Source of the DNA: Ahaetulla prasina
Lineage: Eukaryota > Chordata > Lepidosauria > Squamata > Colubridae
NCBI RefSeq assembly: GCF_028640845.1
Contig: NC_080541.1
Span: 4,284,435-4,348,434, forward strand
Reading direction: 5' to 3'
DNA length: 64,000 nucleotides
Of this stretch, positions 55,115 to 64,000 are shown piece by piece (within the stretch, counting starts at the first letter, position 1; every line of letters begins with the position of its first letter). The position numbers were made by a program, and so were the translations under genes. A model generated the notes under the pieces. That model was not told where the DNA came from. It searched no databases and worked only from the letters and a program-made list of their open reading frames with translations.

Positions 55115-55767
55115 CTGGGAGGGAGAAGAAAAAAAGGAGAAAGAAAGGTCTCTTAGCTTCTGGACCAGCCAAACTCCTAATGCTGCTTTCACTCACTTGA
55201 GGGAGACCCACCAGACTAATAACATGAGTAATAACATGAGATACAGGCAGAATGGCTTCAAATGCTTCCAAGCTACAATCAAAGAGAATTACAAGATAGA
55301 GGAGAAGACGGCAACAAAACAAGGTGACCTGGACTTTCTCCATTAGGCTTACTCTAATGCACTCCACACCTATGCTTAGTGCCGCTTTTGTGTGTTTTAA
55401 AATGAAGAAAAACACAAAACAAATGCTGGAGTTGTTTCTGGTGGTTTAGGAGGAATGGATGGAGAGAGAGAAATATATATATAGAGAGAGAAAGACAGAG
55501 AGACAAACAGACGGATGGAATCCTGCGTTTATCAGGAGGATATGTTTTGCTCAGGGCTGTCTCCTTCTCTCCCTTTGGATGTGTGTGTATTTGTGTGTGA
55601 GTCAGAAAGTTTAGTAAGGCATCCACGACCACACAAGTGAAGCTATGCCTCTATTTTATGGGCCTCCCATGTGGGACAAACGTCAAAAAAGAGGTAGGGA
55701 CATCAACACGCTATCTTGATGGATCTTCGCTTCACCGCTGCTATGTATCTGGCTGATTTTTTTTCCA
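55115..55767. other. Unassigned intronic stretch
   Basis: About 650 bases, no recognised feature. Confidence 0.5.
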
Positions 55768-56150
55768 GAAGCAGAACACAGCTGGAAGGGACCTTGGAGG
55801 TCTTCTAGTCCAACCTTCTGCTCAAGAAGGAGACCCTATACCATTCTGGACAGGTGGGACTGTCTAGAGTCTTCTTAAAAACCACGAGTGATGGAGCACC
55901 CACGATTTTTGGAGAAAAGCTGTTCCGCTGGTTAATTGTCCTCACTGTTAGGAAGTTTCCTCTTAATTTCAGGTTGCGTCTCTTCTTGATAACTTCCAAC
56001 CATTATTTCTTGTCCTGCCCTCTGGTGCTTTGGAGAATGATTTGAATCCCTCTTCTTTGTGGCAGCCCCTCAAATACTGGAATACTGCTATTAGTATTTC
56101 CCCTAGTCCTTCTTTTCTTTAGACTAGCCAAACCCAATCCCTGCAACCGT
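55768..56150 (-). mobile_element. CR1 LINE 3' end
   Basis: ACACAGCTGGAAGGGACCTT signature in reverse, with remnant [20 protein letters not shown]. Confidence 0.87.
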
Positions 56151-56171
56151 TTTTTCATATATATATATATA

Positions 56172-56424
56172 TATATATTTACATTTATATCCCGCCCTTC
56201 TCCGAAGGCTCAGGGCGGCTTACAGTGTATAAGGCAATAGTCTCATTCTATTTGTATATTTTTACAAAGTCAACTTATTGCCCCCCCAACAATCTGGGTC
56301 CTCATTTTACCTACCTTATAAAGGATGGAAGGCTGAGTCAACCTTGGGCCGGGCTTGAACCTGCAGTAATTGCAGGCTACTGTGTTCTAATAACAGGCTC
56401 CTTACAGCCTGAGCTATTCCGGCC
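56172..56424 (-). mobile_element. tRNA-derived SINE with L2-type tail
   Basis: Reverse copy, preceded by an AT run; CCGCCCTTCTCCGAAGGCTC and GGGTCCTCATTTTACCTACC. Confidence 0.92.
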
Positions 56425-56576
56425 CTATGTTGGTAGTCTCCAGGCAATAAATGTTAAATCTTAAATGTCCTCTTCAGGATAGCCTGATCTGGCTTAAATT
56501 AAACATTAGTTAAGAGAGAAGGTCACTTTTGGATGCTAGTGGACACCCTGTACACAAGCTACTTAGAATGAGTACT

Positions 56577-56840
56577 GGGCCTCTGTGGCTCAGACTGGTA
56601 AGACAGTCTATTATTAACAGCAGCTGCTTGCAATTACTGCAGGTTCAAGCCCCACCAGGCCCAAGGTTGACTCAGCCTTCCATCCTTTATAAGGTAGGTA
56701 AAATGAGGACCCAGATTTTTGGGGGCAATAAGTTGACTTTGTATATAAATATACAAATAGGATGAAGACTATTGCTTGACATAGTGTAAGCCGCCCTGAG
56801 TCTTCGGAGAAGGGCGGGATATAAATGCAAATAAAAAAAA
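56577..56840 (+). mobile_element. tRNA-derived SINE with L2-type tail, best preserved copy
   Basis: GGGCCTCTGTGGCTCAGACT head, GGTAAGACAGTC, B box GCAGGTTCAAGCCCCACC, tail GGGCGGGATATAAATGC and A-run. Confidence 0.94.
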
Positions 56841-57004
56841 AAATGAAGACCAACAACCTCAGGAGCTGTGACTCATTTAGCAATTCTAAGAAGTGGTCAG
56901 ACGAAAGCCAAATAACATGTTTGAGGTTTGCACTCAAATGTGACTTTGAGTGGTTTATTTAGTGTTGTTGAATGAATGTTTTATATCCATAAAGCCCAAA
57001 AGAG

Positions 57005-57352
57005 GGCATGCGGAACAATGGAGTTTGGAAGGGACCTTGGAGATCTTCTAGTCCAACCCTCTCGCTCAGGCAGGAAATCCTATACCATTCCAGACAAATG
57101 GTTGTTGAATCTCTTCTTAAACACTTCCAGTGTTGGAACACCCAGAACTTCTGGAGGCAAGTTGTTCTACTGATGAATTGTTCTGTTGGGAAATTCCTCC
57201 TTAGTTCTAGGTTGCTTCTCTTCTTGATTAGTGGATTTTAGTTTTCTTTTAGTATAATTATAGGGCAGGAAGGGACCTTGGAGGTCTTCTAGTCCAACCC
57301 CTTGCCCAAGGCAAGAGTTCTCCAATCGTTTCTTGAACACCTTCAGCGATGG
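57005..57352 (-). mobile_element. Two CR1 3' end fragments
   Basis: Copies at 57005-57237 and 57257-57352, each with GGAAGGGACCTTGGAG.TCTTC. Confidence 0.82.
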
Positions 57353-57465
57353 AGCATTAAATACTAAAGGAGTGATGTTGATATCTCTTTAGATAAGGAC
57401 AGATAGAAATCAGAATTAAATTTTCTTAGGGCAGTGTTTCACAACCTTGGAAAGTTTAGGACATT

Positions 57466-57735
57466 TTTTTTTTATTTTATTTTGTCGATCATATATAAGA
57501 TAACAAGCAAAAGTATAAACATGATTTGGAGACATGAAAAGAGTAAATAAAAAAAAGGAATATTAGGACAGGGATGGTAGGCACGTAGGTGCACTTATGT
57601 ACGCCCCTTACAGACCTCTTAGGAATGGGGTGAGGTCAATAGTAGACTCTTTAAGCTTAAAGTTTTGGGGGCTTGGGGAAGAAACTACAAAGTCAGGTAG
57701 TACATTCCAGGCATTGACCACTTTGTTACTGACAT
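57466..57735 (-). mobile_element. LINE 3' end (same family as 11095-12040)
   Basis: TTATTTTGTCGATCATATAT, GGTAGGCACGTAGGTGCACT and CATTCCTAAGAGG in reverse. Confidence 0.78.
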
Positions 57736-57809
57736 AAGGCTGAATTGAAGACACGAGGGCTTCAATTCCCAGAATTCCGCAGGCAACGAGCTGGAATTAT
57801 CAAGTATAC

Positions 57810-58045
57810 ATGAGACATGGTGGCACAATGGTTAGAATGCAGTACTGCAGGCTACTTCTGCTGACTGCTGGCTGCATACAATTTGGCAGTTCAAATCTCA
57901 CCAGGCTCAAGGTTTACTCAGCCTTCCATCCTTTTGAGGTCAGTAAAATGAGGACCCAGATTGCTGGGGGAAAGAGGCTGACTCTGTAAACCGCTTAGAG
58001 AGGCCTGTAAAAGCACTGTGAAGCAGTATATAAGTCTAAGTGCTA
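57810..58045 (+). mobile_element. Second tRNA-SINE family (MIR/CORE-like)
   Basis: GGTGGCACAATGGTTAGAAT head, TCAGCCTTCCATCCTTTTGA core, and tail AAACCGCTTAGAGAGG...AAGCAGTATATAAGTC; distinct from the L2-tailed family. Confidence 0.82.
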
Positions 58046-58085
58046 TAGTTAAGTGCTATATGAGGTTCTACCAAACAGGACTAGA

Positions 58086-58307
58086 TATGGAGAGATAGAG
58101 GGAGGGAGGGAGAGGGAGAGGGAGAGAGATGGAGGGATTGAGAGAGGGAGGAAGAAAGGAAGGAAGAAAGAGAGAGAAAGAGGGAGGGATTGAAGGAGGG
58201 AGGGAGGAAGGAAGGGAGGAAGGAAGAAAAGAAGGAAGGAAGGAAGAAAAGAAGGAAGAAAGAAAGATGGGATTGAGGATGGAAGGAAGGAAGGAAGGAA
58301 GGAAGGA

Positions 58308-58363
<56 letters not shown>

Positions 58364-58372
58364 AAAAAGAGA
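58086..58372. repeat. Purine-rich GGAA/GAAA array
   Basis: About 280 bases of GA-rich DNA ending in (GAAA)n. Confidence 0.95.
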
Positions 58373-59030
58373 GAATGTAGTAGGTGATAATGTGAGACAG
58401 AAGGAAAGAGATGACCGAAAAGAGGTTGCTTACAGAGATATAATCAAAGGTAGAACACAGGATGTTTCGAGAAAGCTTAAAAATGTGATGTGTAAAGAGG
58501 AGGAGGAGGAACTGGTGTAAAATCGAGCCGAGACTACATATCGTCTATATACATTTAGCAGACCCTTCTGAGAAGAAGGACCATATCTGTGACGGACACA
58601 ACAACCAGCAAGTGAAGACTTCAGCACACAGGGAATGGTCACAAAAAAAAAAAAAAAAACCAACAACACCTCATCACAAATCAAAAAACGGGCAGACTTT
58701 TGAACTTTTGGGACCAGCCCCTGTAGGCACCGCTGGTTTGGAGCAAGAATCAAGCAAGACACAAACCAATGAGTCATCAGATGGCATTAAGGAGAAAAGG
58801 AGGAAATGTGGTTTCAGGCATGAAATGGGAAGTAGCAGCCGGGGGAGGCGAAACATGAAAGAACAAGAAAGGAGGTGAGAGAGCAGAGCTAACCCCAAGG
58901 TTTCGGTGTCTTCTTGGGGGGGCTGAGAGGGTGGCAGGGGGCTTCTCTGGAGGGCAGGGGACAAAGGGGGTGCAAGTGTATTTTTGAGGTTTGATGGCTA
59001 ATAATACCACTTTTTTTTTTGTAGTTTCAA
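58373..59030. other. Unassigned intronic stretch
   Basis: About 650 bases with no recognised feature. Confidence 0.5.
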
Positions 59031-59055
59031 GATCAAGATCAAGATCAAGATCAAG

Positions 59056-59320
59056 AAGGGACCTCTGGTGGCTCAGCAGACTAATGCAGTCTGTTATTAA
59101 CACAGCTGCTTGCAATTATTGCAGGTTCAAGCCCCACCAGGCCCAAGGTTGACTCAGCCTTCCATCCTTTATAAGGTAGGTAAAATGAGGACCCAGATTG
59201 TTGGGGGCAATAAGTTGACTTTGTATATAATATACAAATGGATGAAGACTATTGCTTAACATAGTGTAAACTGCCCTGAGTCTTCGGAGAAGGGCGGGAT
59301 ATAAATGCAAATAAAAAAAA
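59056..59320 (+). mobile_element. tRNA-derived SINE with L2-type tail
   Basis: GGGACCTCTGGTGGCTCAGC head, preceded by a short (ATCAAG)n run; standard body and tail. Confidence 0.92.
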
Positions 59321-59321
59321 A

Positions 59322-59815
59322 TCATCCTATTCCACTGCTGGAATGACCTGGGAATAGCCCGGACCTTCACCCAATGGAAAATCTATGGAGCCGACTCAAG
59401 AAACTTGTGAGTCAGAAGCAACCCAGCAATAAAACCCAGTTAATAGAAGCCATCCTTCAATCTGGGTTTCACATGATAACAGCTGCAGAACTAAAAGACT
59501 TGGTTCATTCCATGGGAAGATGTTGTAAGGCCGTAATTCATGCTAAAGGTTATCCAACTAAGGATTCACTGACATAGTGATCAGTTTTGTATATCTCGTT
59601 TTTTTCCTACGTGTTTCACTTTTCTTCTTTATACTGTTGCTGCTATCCTAATAGCAAATCCTTCATAAAAGTTATTGCATTACATTCTTGATTAAATTAT
59701 CTTTCCATTGATATATAATTTTATGGTACTACTCCCCCCAAAAAAGTGGTGTTATTAGCTAGTTTTAGAAAATACACTTTTCCCAAAAGATTTCCACAAT
59801 TTTGGCCACTACCGT
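59322..59815 (+). mobile_element. Tc1/mariner element, 3' end with transposase C terminus
   Basis: Reads SPDLHPMENLWSRLKKLV (the last-Asp/Glu catalytic block NPIENLW of Tc1 transposases), then a decayed C terminus ending VIHAKGYPTKDSLT and stop at 59577. The right end TTTTGGCCACTACCG abuts TA. The rest of the transposase is missing; the SINE at 59056 abuts its left edge. Confidence 0.85.
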
Positions 59816-59825
59816 ATGTATTCAA

Positions 59826-59929
59826 CGTATATATGTATGTGTATGTATGTATGTATGTATGTATGTATGTATGTATGTATGTATGTATGTATCTATCTAT
59901 GTGTGTGTGTGTGTATATGTGTGTGTGTA

Positions 59930-59960
<31 letters not shown>

Positions 59961-60006
59961 ATATATATATATATACACACACACACATATATATATACAT
60001 ACATAT

Positions 60007-60047
<41 letters not shown>

Positions 60048-60070
60048 TATATATATACATATATATATAT
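59826..60070. repeat. ATGT, TG, ATCT and TA arrays
   Basis: Compound simple repeat leading into a beta terminal unit. Confidence 0.93.
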
Positions 60071-60293
60071 TCTGAGGTTTTCGTGGGTGTTTGTATGTAG
60101 GTCTTTGGTTATTCGGTTTTTCTCCCGCGTAAAATTGGAAGTGTCTTGGCGACGTTTCGACGAAGTCTCATTCGTCATCTTCAGGCTGGTGTTTACAGCT
60201 TCGTGCTTCTAGAAGCAATGTGATCGCAATGTGTGATCCTTCACACATTGAATGAGACTTCGTTGAAAGGTCAGCACTCATGAAACCTCAGAA

Positions 60294-60346
<53 letters not shown>

Positions 60347-60567
60347 TATGTTTTCTGAGGTTTTCACGGGTGTTTGTATGTAGGTCTTTGGTTATTCGGT
60401 TTTCTCCCGCGTAAAATTGGAAGTGTCTTGGCGGCGTTTGAAGTCTCATTCATCATCTTCAGGCTGGTGTTTACAGCTCGTGCTTCTAGAAGCAATGTGA
60501 TCGCAATGTGATCCTTCACACATTGAATGAGACTCGTTGAAAGGTCAGCACTCATGAAACCTCAGAA

Positions 60568-60625
<58 letters not shown>

Positions 60626-61170
60626 TTCTGGGGGTTTCACGGTGTTTGTATGTAGGTCTTTGGTTATTCGGGTTTTCTCCCGCGTAAAATTGGAAGTGTT
60701 TTGGCGACGTTTCGACGAAGTCTCATTCATCATCTTCAGGCTGGTGTTTACAGCTTCGTGCTTCTAGAAGCAATGTGTGATCGCAATGTGTGATCCTTCA
60801 CACATTGAATGAGACTTCGTTGAAAGGTCGCCAAGCACCCGCGAAAACCTCAGAAAACAAATATATATATATATATATATATATAGTATATATATATATA
60901 TATATATATAGTATATGTTTTCTGAGGTTTTCACGGGTGTTTGTATGTAGGTCTTTGGTTATTCGGGTTTTCTCCCGCGTAAAATTGGAAGTGTCTTGGC
61001 GGCGTTTCGTGAAGTCTCATTCGTCATCTTCAGGCTGGTGTTTACAGCTTCGTGCTTCTGGGAGCAAAAGCTCCCAGAAGCACGGTTGAAGCCTGAAGAT
61101 GACGAATGAGACTTCGAAACGCCGCCAAGACACTTCCAATTTTACGCGAGAAAACCCGAATAACCAAAGA

Positions 61171-61172
<2 letters not shown>
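60071..61172. mobile_element. Cluster of Penelope-type beta terminal units separated by TA arrays
   Basis: Four reverse units starting at about 60071, 60352, 60624 and 60918 (GAGGTTTTCACGGGTGTTTG, AGGTCTTTGGTTATTCGG), plus a forward unit at 61085-61172. TA arrays at 60299-60345, 60573-60622, 60861-60914 and after 61172 punctuate them. Several cores carry short deletions. Confidence 0.8.
60151..60184 (-). ncRNA. Hammerhead-like core, beta unit
   Basis: Identical in layout to 9481-9514: CTGAAGA, T, GACGAA/TTCGTC, GAAAC, GTC. A further copy with one G-U pair is at 60706-60739 on the same strand. Confidence 0.5.

Positions 61173-61255
<83 letters not shown>
61173..61255. repeat. TA dinucleotide array
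   Basis: About 80 bases of (TA)n. Confidence 0.95.
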
Positions 61256-61257
<2 letters not shown>

Positions 61258-61817
61258 TCCTTGACCTATGACCATAATTGAGCCCAATACTTCTGTTGCT
61301 AAGCGAGACAGTTGTGAAAAGAGCTTTGCCCTATTTTAAGACCTTTTAAGTCAGTAGCACAGCTGGGAATTGAATTTGGCTTCCCCATTGACCTGGCTTG
61401 TCAGAAGGTTGTGAAAGGGGATCACGTGACCCGGGGTCCTCGAGTTATAACCATTCGTTTAGCGACCGTTCCAAATTACAACACCGCTGCAAAAAAAAAT
61501 GCGACATGGGTGTTTTTCACACTTACGACCTTTTCAGCACACGATCAAAATGCAGACATTTGGAAACTGACTCGTATTTATGACCGTTGCAGGCTCCCGG
61601 GGGTCATGTGGTCCCCTTTTGTTCCCCCCCTCTCCCCGACAAACAAAGTCCATAGGGAAGCCAGATTCACTTAACAGCTGTGTTACTTACTTCATAACTG
61701 CAGGGATTGACTTAACAAACATGGGAAGAAAAAGTTGTAAAATGGAGGAAAAACTCACTCTTGCTCAGCAACCTAAACTTTGGGCTCAGTTGCAGTCGAA
61801 AATCGAGGATTACCTGT
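61254..61817. mobile_element. Two CAGGTAGTCC-family elements joined in inverted order
   Basis: A forward half (61254-61436, CCTTGACCTATGACCATAAT to GATCACGTGACC) meets a full reverse copy (61437-61817) ending TCGAGGATTACCTG. Confidence 0.8.
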
Positions 61818-61949
61818 GCTAGTGTTTAACAATTTTATCTTGCAAAAGATTCAGGATTTTAACATATAGGTAGAGAGAGGGACCCTGCCAAGGGATAGAT
61901 TTTAACAAATTTGACACCTGAATGTGAACCAAGGGGAGAACAAGAAAAA

Positions 61950-62260
61950 AAAAACAGGAAGGAAGGAAGGAAGGAAGGTAGGTAGGTGGAGGGATTGAGG
62001 GTGGGAGGGACGGAGGGAGGGAGGGAAGGAAGGAAGGAGGAAAGGAAGGAAAAAGAAATGTAAGAAGGAGGGAGGGAAGAAATATGTGAGGGGAAGGGAG
62101 GGAGGGGGAAGGAAGGAAGAAGGAAGGAAGGAAGGTGGAGGGATTGAGGGTGGGAGGGAGGGAGGGAGGGAGGGAGGGAGGAAGGAAGGAAGGAAGGAAG
62201 GAAGGAAGGAAGGAAGGAAGGAAGGAAGGAAGGAAGGAAGGAAGGAAAGAAATCAGAGGT
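61950..62260. repeat. Homopurine GGAA/GGGA tract downstream of ADGRB1 exon
   Basis: About 300 bases almost without pyrimidines on the plus strand. Confidence 0.93.
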
Positions 62261-62349
62261 GGAAAAGCAGCATGGAAGAAACCTCTAACTCCAATCAATC
62301 AATACTCCTCATCAGAAAAAGAAAGGAAGTTGAAATTAGAGGAACTAAC

Positions 62350-62448
62350 ATGGCGTTACTGGTGGCTGTGGCCGAAACGTCGGGAGAAGACACCACTCCA
62401 CACTTGGAACATTTGAGCGTGATGCCGTAAAGGGGTACGGCCATCTGA
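62350..62448 (-). CDS. ADGRB1: ADGRB1 exon: third intracellular loop before TM6
   Basis: Ninety-nine bases, starting after an attgcag acceptor and ending at a gttagt donor. The product reads MAVPLYGITLKCSKCGVV and continues to ATSNAM. The final Met codon is split AT|G across the next intron, and the exon begins with the third base of a codon. By recall, mammalian BAI1 has a matching KCGVVS-ATSNAM segment between TM5 and TM6. The Cys pair (KCSKC) is visible. The exon sits between two long purine-rich tracts, so on the coding strand it is flanked on both sides by pyrimidine-rich DNA. The donor GTTAGT is weaker than GTAAGT, so some alternative use is possible. Confidence 0.9.
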
Positions 62449-62519
62449 CTGCAATTAAAATTAAAAGACTGAAACGAAACAAAACACTTTGCCGGTGAGC
62501 ACAAACAGAAGGGGGTGGG

Positions 62520-63290
62520 GGAGGTGATAGGGGGGCAGAGGGAGGGAGGGAGGAAGAGAGGAAGGAAGAAATGTGTGAGGGGAAGGGAGGGAAGGAAGGA
62601 GGGAGGGAGGGAAGGAAGGGAGGAAGGAAATGAGTGAGAGGGAGGGAGGAAGTGTGAGGAGGAATGAAAAAAGAAAGGAGGGAGGGAGGGAGGGAAGGAT
62701 GGAAGGAAGGAAGGAAGGAGGAAAGGAAGGAAAGAGAAATGTAAGAAGGAGGGAGGGAAGAAATATGTGAGGGAAGGAGGGAGGGAAGGAAGGAAGGAAG
62801 GAAGGAAGGAAGGAAATGAGTGAGAGGGAGGGGGAGGAAATGTGCATGAGGGAGGAAAGAAAAAAGAAAGGAAGGAGGGAGGGAGGGAGGGAAGGAAGAA
62901 AATGTGTGAGGGAGAGGGAGGGAAGGAAGGAAGGAAGAAAAGAGGGGGAGAGAAAGAAAAAAGAAAGAAAAAGAAAGAGAGAGAGAGAAAGAAAGAAAAA
63001 GAAGGAGAGAGAGAGAGAGAGGAGGGAGGGAAGAAGGAGCTAGGGGAAGGGGAAGAGAGGGAGGAAAAGAAGAGAAGAAGGAAAAAGAATAGAAGGAGAA
63101 AGTTGAACAAAATGAGAACCCCAACCCAAACACCAGCAGCGAGACAGAGAGAGAGAGGGGGGGAGGGAAGGAGGGAGGAAGAGAGAGGGAGGAAGAAAGA
63201 GGAGGGAGGGGGAGGGAGAGGGAGAGAGAGAGAGAGGGAGAGGGAGAGAGAGAGAAAGGAAGGAAGGAAGGAAGGAAGAGAGAAACCAAA
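62520..63290. repeat. Homopurine tract upstream of ADGRB1 exon
   Basis: About 770 bases of GGAA, GGGA, GA and GAAA runs. Pyrimidine-rich on the coding strand. Long open frames here are artefacts of composition. Confidence 0.93.
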
Positions 63291-63667
63291 TAACAGGACA
63301 TGGAAGGGTTAACACTCTCAACTTTAAGATACCAGGCTCAGGAAACCATCAGCCACAACCCCTTCCCCTCTTGCCCAAAGAGGTCTCGGGCTGTGTCAAA
63401 GAACCTGGACAGACCCGGTTAGACATTATGGACCAGACAAACTTGACCATCCAAATTGTGACTGCATTCTGTGGTTGCCCCCAAATTTCGAAGCCCTGGC
63501 TTTGATAGCCGAACATGATCCAGAAGGTAGAACAGGGACCTTGAAGGTCCACAAAACAAAGTTCTAGAGCTTAGCTGGGCCCATGACTCCCATCACCCAA
63601 CGTCTTGCACTGGTGTCACATGGTTTATTTAAACCAGATCCAACGTGTCTTCCGGACTGGCCAAGGT
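63291..63667. other. Unassigned intronic stretch
   Basis: About 375 bases, no exon recognised. Confidence 0.5.
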
Positions 63668-63917
63668 CAGCTAGTCTTCGACGTACGACCACAATTGAGC
63701 CACCCATTTTTTTCTTTTGCCAAGTGAAACACCTCTGAAGTTAATTTTGGCCCACTTTACAGCCTTTCTCGCCACGGTTGTTATATGAATCATTGCCGTT
63801 GTTAAATGAGTCATATTGTCACTGGGTGAATCTGGTTTCCCCCTTGACTTTACTTTTCAGAAGGTCCCAAGAGGGGATCACGTGACCCCGGGACTCAGCA
63901 ACCACAATAAATAGCAG
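63668..63917 (+). mobile_element. Palindromic DNA element, CAGGTAGTCC family, left half
   Basis: CTAGTCTTCGACGTACGACC, GAATCTGGTTTCCCCCTTGA, GATCACGTGACCCCGG; truncated, followed by another purine run to the window end. Confidence 0.75.
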
Positions 63918-64000
63918 CTCAGGGGAGAGAGGGAGGGGGAAAGTAAAGAAGGAAGAAAGGGAGGGAGGGAGGGAGGGAGGAGCTGGGGAGAGGGGAAAAG

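Larger units (their letters stand above)
17915..62448 (-). other. ADGRB1: ADGRB1 (BAI1) gene, 3' portion: eight coding exons plus 3' UTR
   Basis: Adhesion G-protein-coupled receptor B1 is a plasma-membrane receptor known for phosphatidylserine recognition and synaptic roles. Its cytoplasmic tail binds IRSp53-type and PDZ proteins. Eight minus-strand segments, each with AG acceptor and GT donor and compatible phases, join into about 486 codons covering the loop before TM6, TM6, TM7 and the whole tail. By recall of the mammalian protein, exon order and boundaries match: [29 protein letters not shown] and the terminal QTEV. ADGRB2 and ADGRB3 share parts of the tail, but the proline run, the [13 protein letters not shown] block and the IIDLQTEV end point to B1. 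Introns here total about 41 kb and are mostly mobile elements. N-terminal exons lie beyond the right edge. Confidence 0.95.

Noticed and set aside
6686..59320. tRNA genes at SINE heads
   Set aside because: A- and B-box-like words are present but each head is fused to a CORE-like body and LINE-type tail; these are SINEs.
62295..63301. Long Ser/Pro/Leu and Lys/Arg/Glu frames on both strands
   Set aside because: Homopurine/homopyrimidine DNA rarely contains stops; composition artefact.
63349..63552. Possible additional upstream ADGRB1 exon on the minus strand
   Set aside because: The translation does not resemble the TM5 region and no matching splice sites were seen.

Overview
This window looks like advanced-snake (caenophidian-type) nuclear DNA. 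The evidence is the repeat mix: Sauria-type SINEs, a squamate tRNA-SINE with an L2-type tail, CR1/L3-type LINEs whose 3' ends run into ATTCT pentamer arrays, long GATA/ATCT (Bkm-like) and ATCC arrays, and several small hAT-type and palindromic elements. The organism call is inferred from repeats and not from a search.

One host gene is recognised: the 3' part of ADGRB1 (BAI1, an adhesion GPCR) on the minus strand. Eight consecutive coding exons can be placed to the base with matching splice phases: 62448-62350 (intracellular loop before TM6), 55114-54943 (TM6-TM7), 53312-53217, 49338-49299, 34441-33726 (large cytoplasmic exon with a 13-proline run), 27278-27243 (12 codons), 26045-25941, and 19670-19472 (ends in the PDZ ligand QTEV). 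The 3' UTR runs to an AATAAA at about 17934. The upstream exons lie beyond base 64000. The last coding exon carries one surplus base that breaks the frame while everything after it stays conserved.

The introns and the downstream flank are almost wholly repeats. 1-5164: a palindromic DNA element, then an L1 with target-site duplication and an inverted 5' end. 6377-7737: a three-level nest (hAT > SINE > solo LTR). 7860-9680: LINE ends, a Sauria SINE and an inverted Penelope-type dimer. 10051-17865: palindromic elements, LINE and L1 fragments, and two LTR families, one nested in the other. 19740-25660: CR1 copies, SINEs, Penelope-like terminal units. 26114-27013: ATCC array between two exons. 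28076-31197: a long L2-clade LINE. 31499-33505: a hAT element with captured coding sequence and a third LTR family. 35254-36016: a higher-order ATTCT array. 36447-45560: nested LINE/SINE/LTR copies and a Penelope-like element with reverse transcriptase and GIY-YIG nuclease. 45590-54703: L3-type LINE ends, a minisatellite, a fourth LTR copy. 55768-61255: CR1, SINE, Tc1 and Penelope terminal clusters with TA arrays. 61254-64000: palindromic elements and homopurine DNA around an ADGRB1 exon.

Three items stand out. Three Penelope-type repeat families share a hammerhead-like core. Three LTR families share an open frame that starts at the fifth LTR base. The ADGRB1 terminal exon has a frame break.
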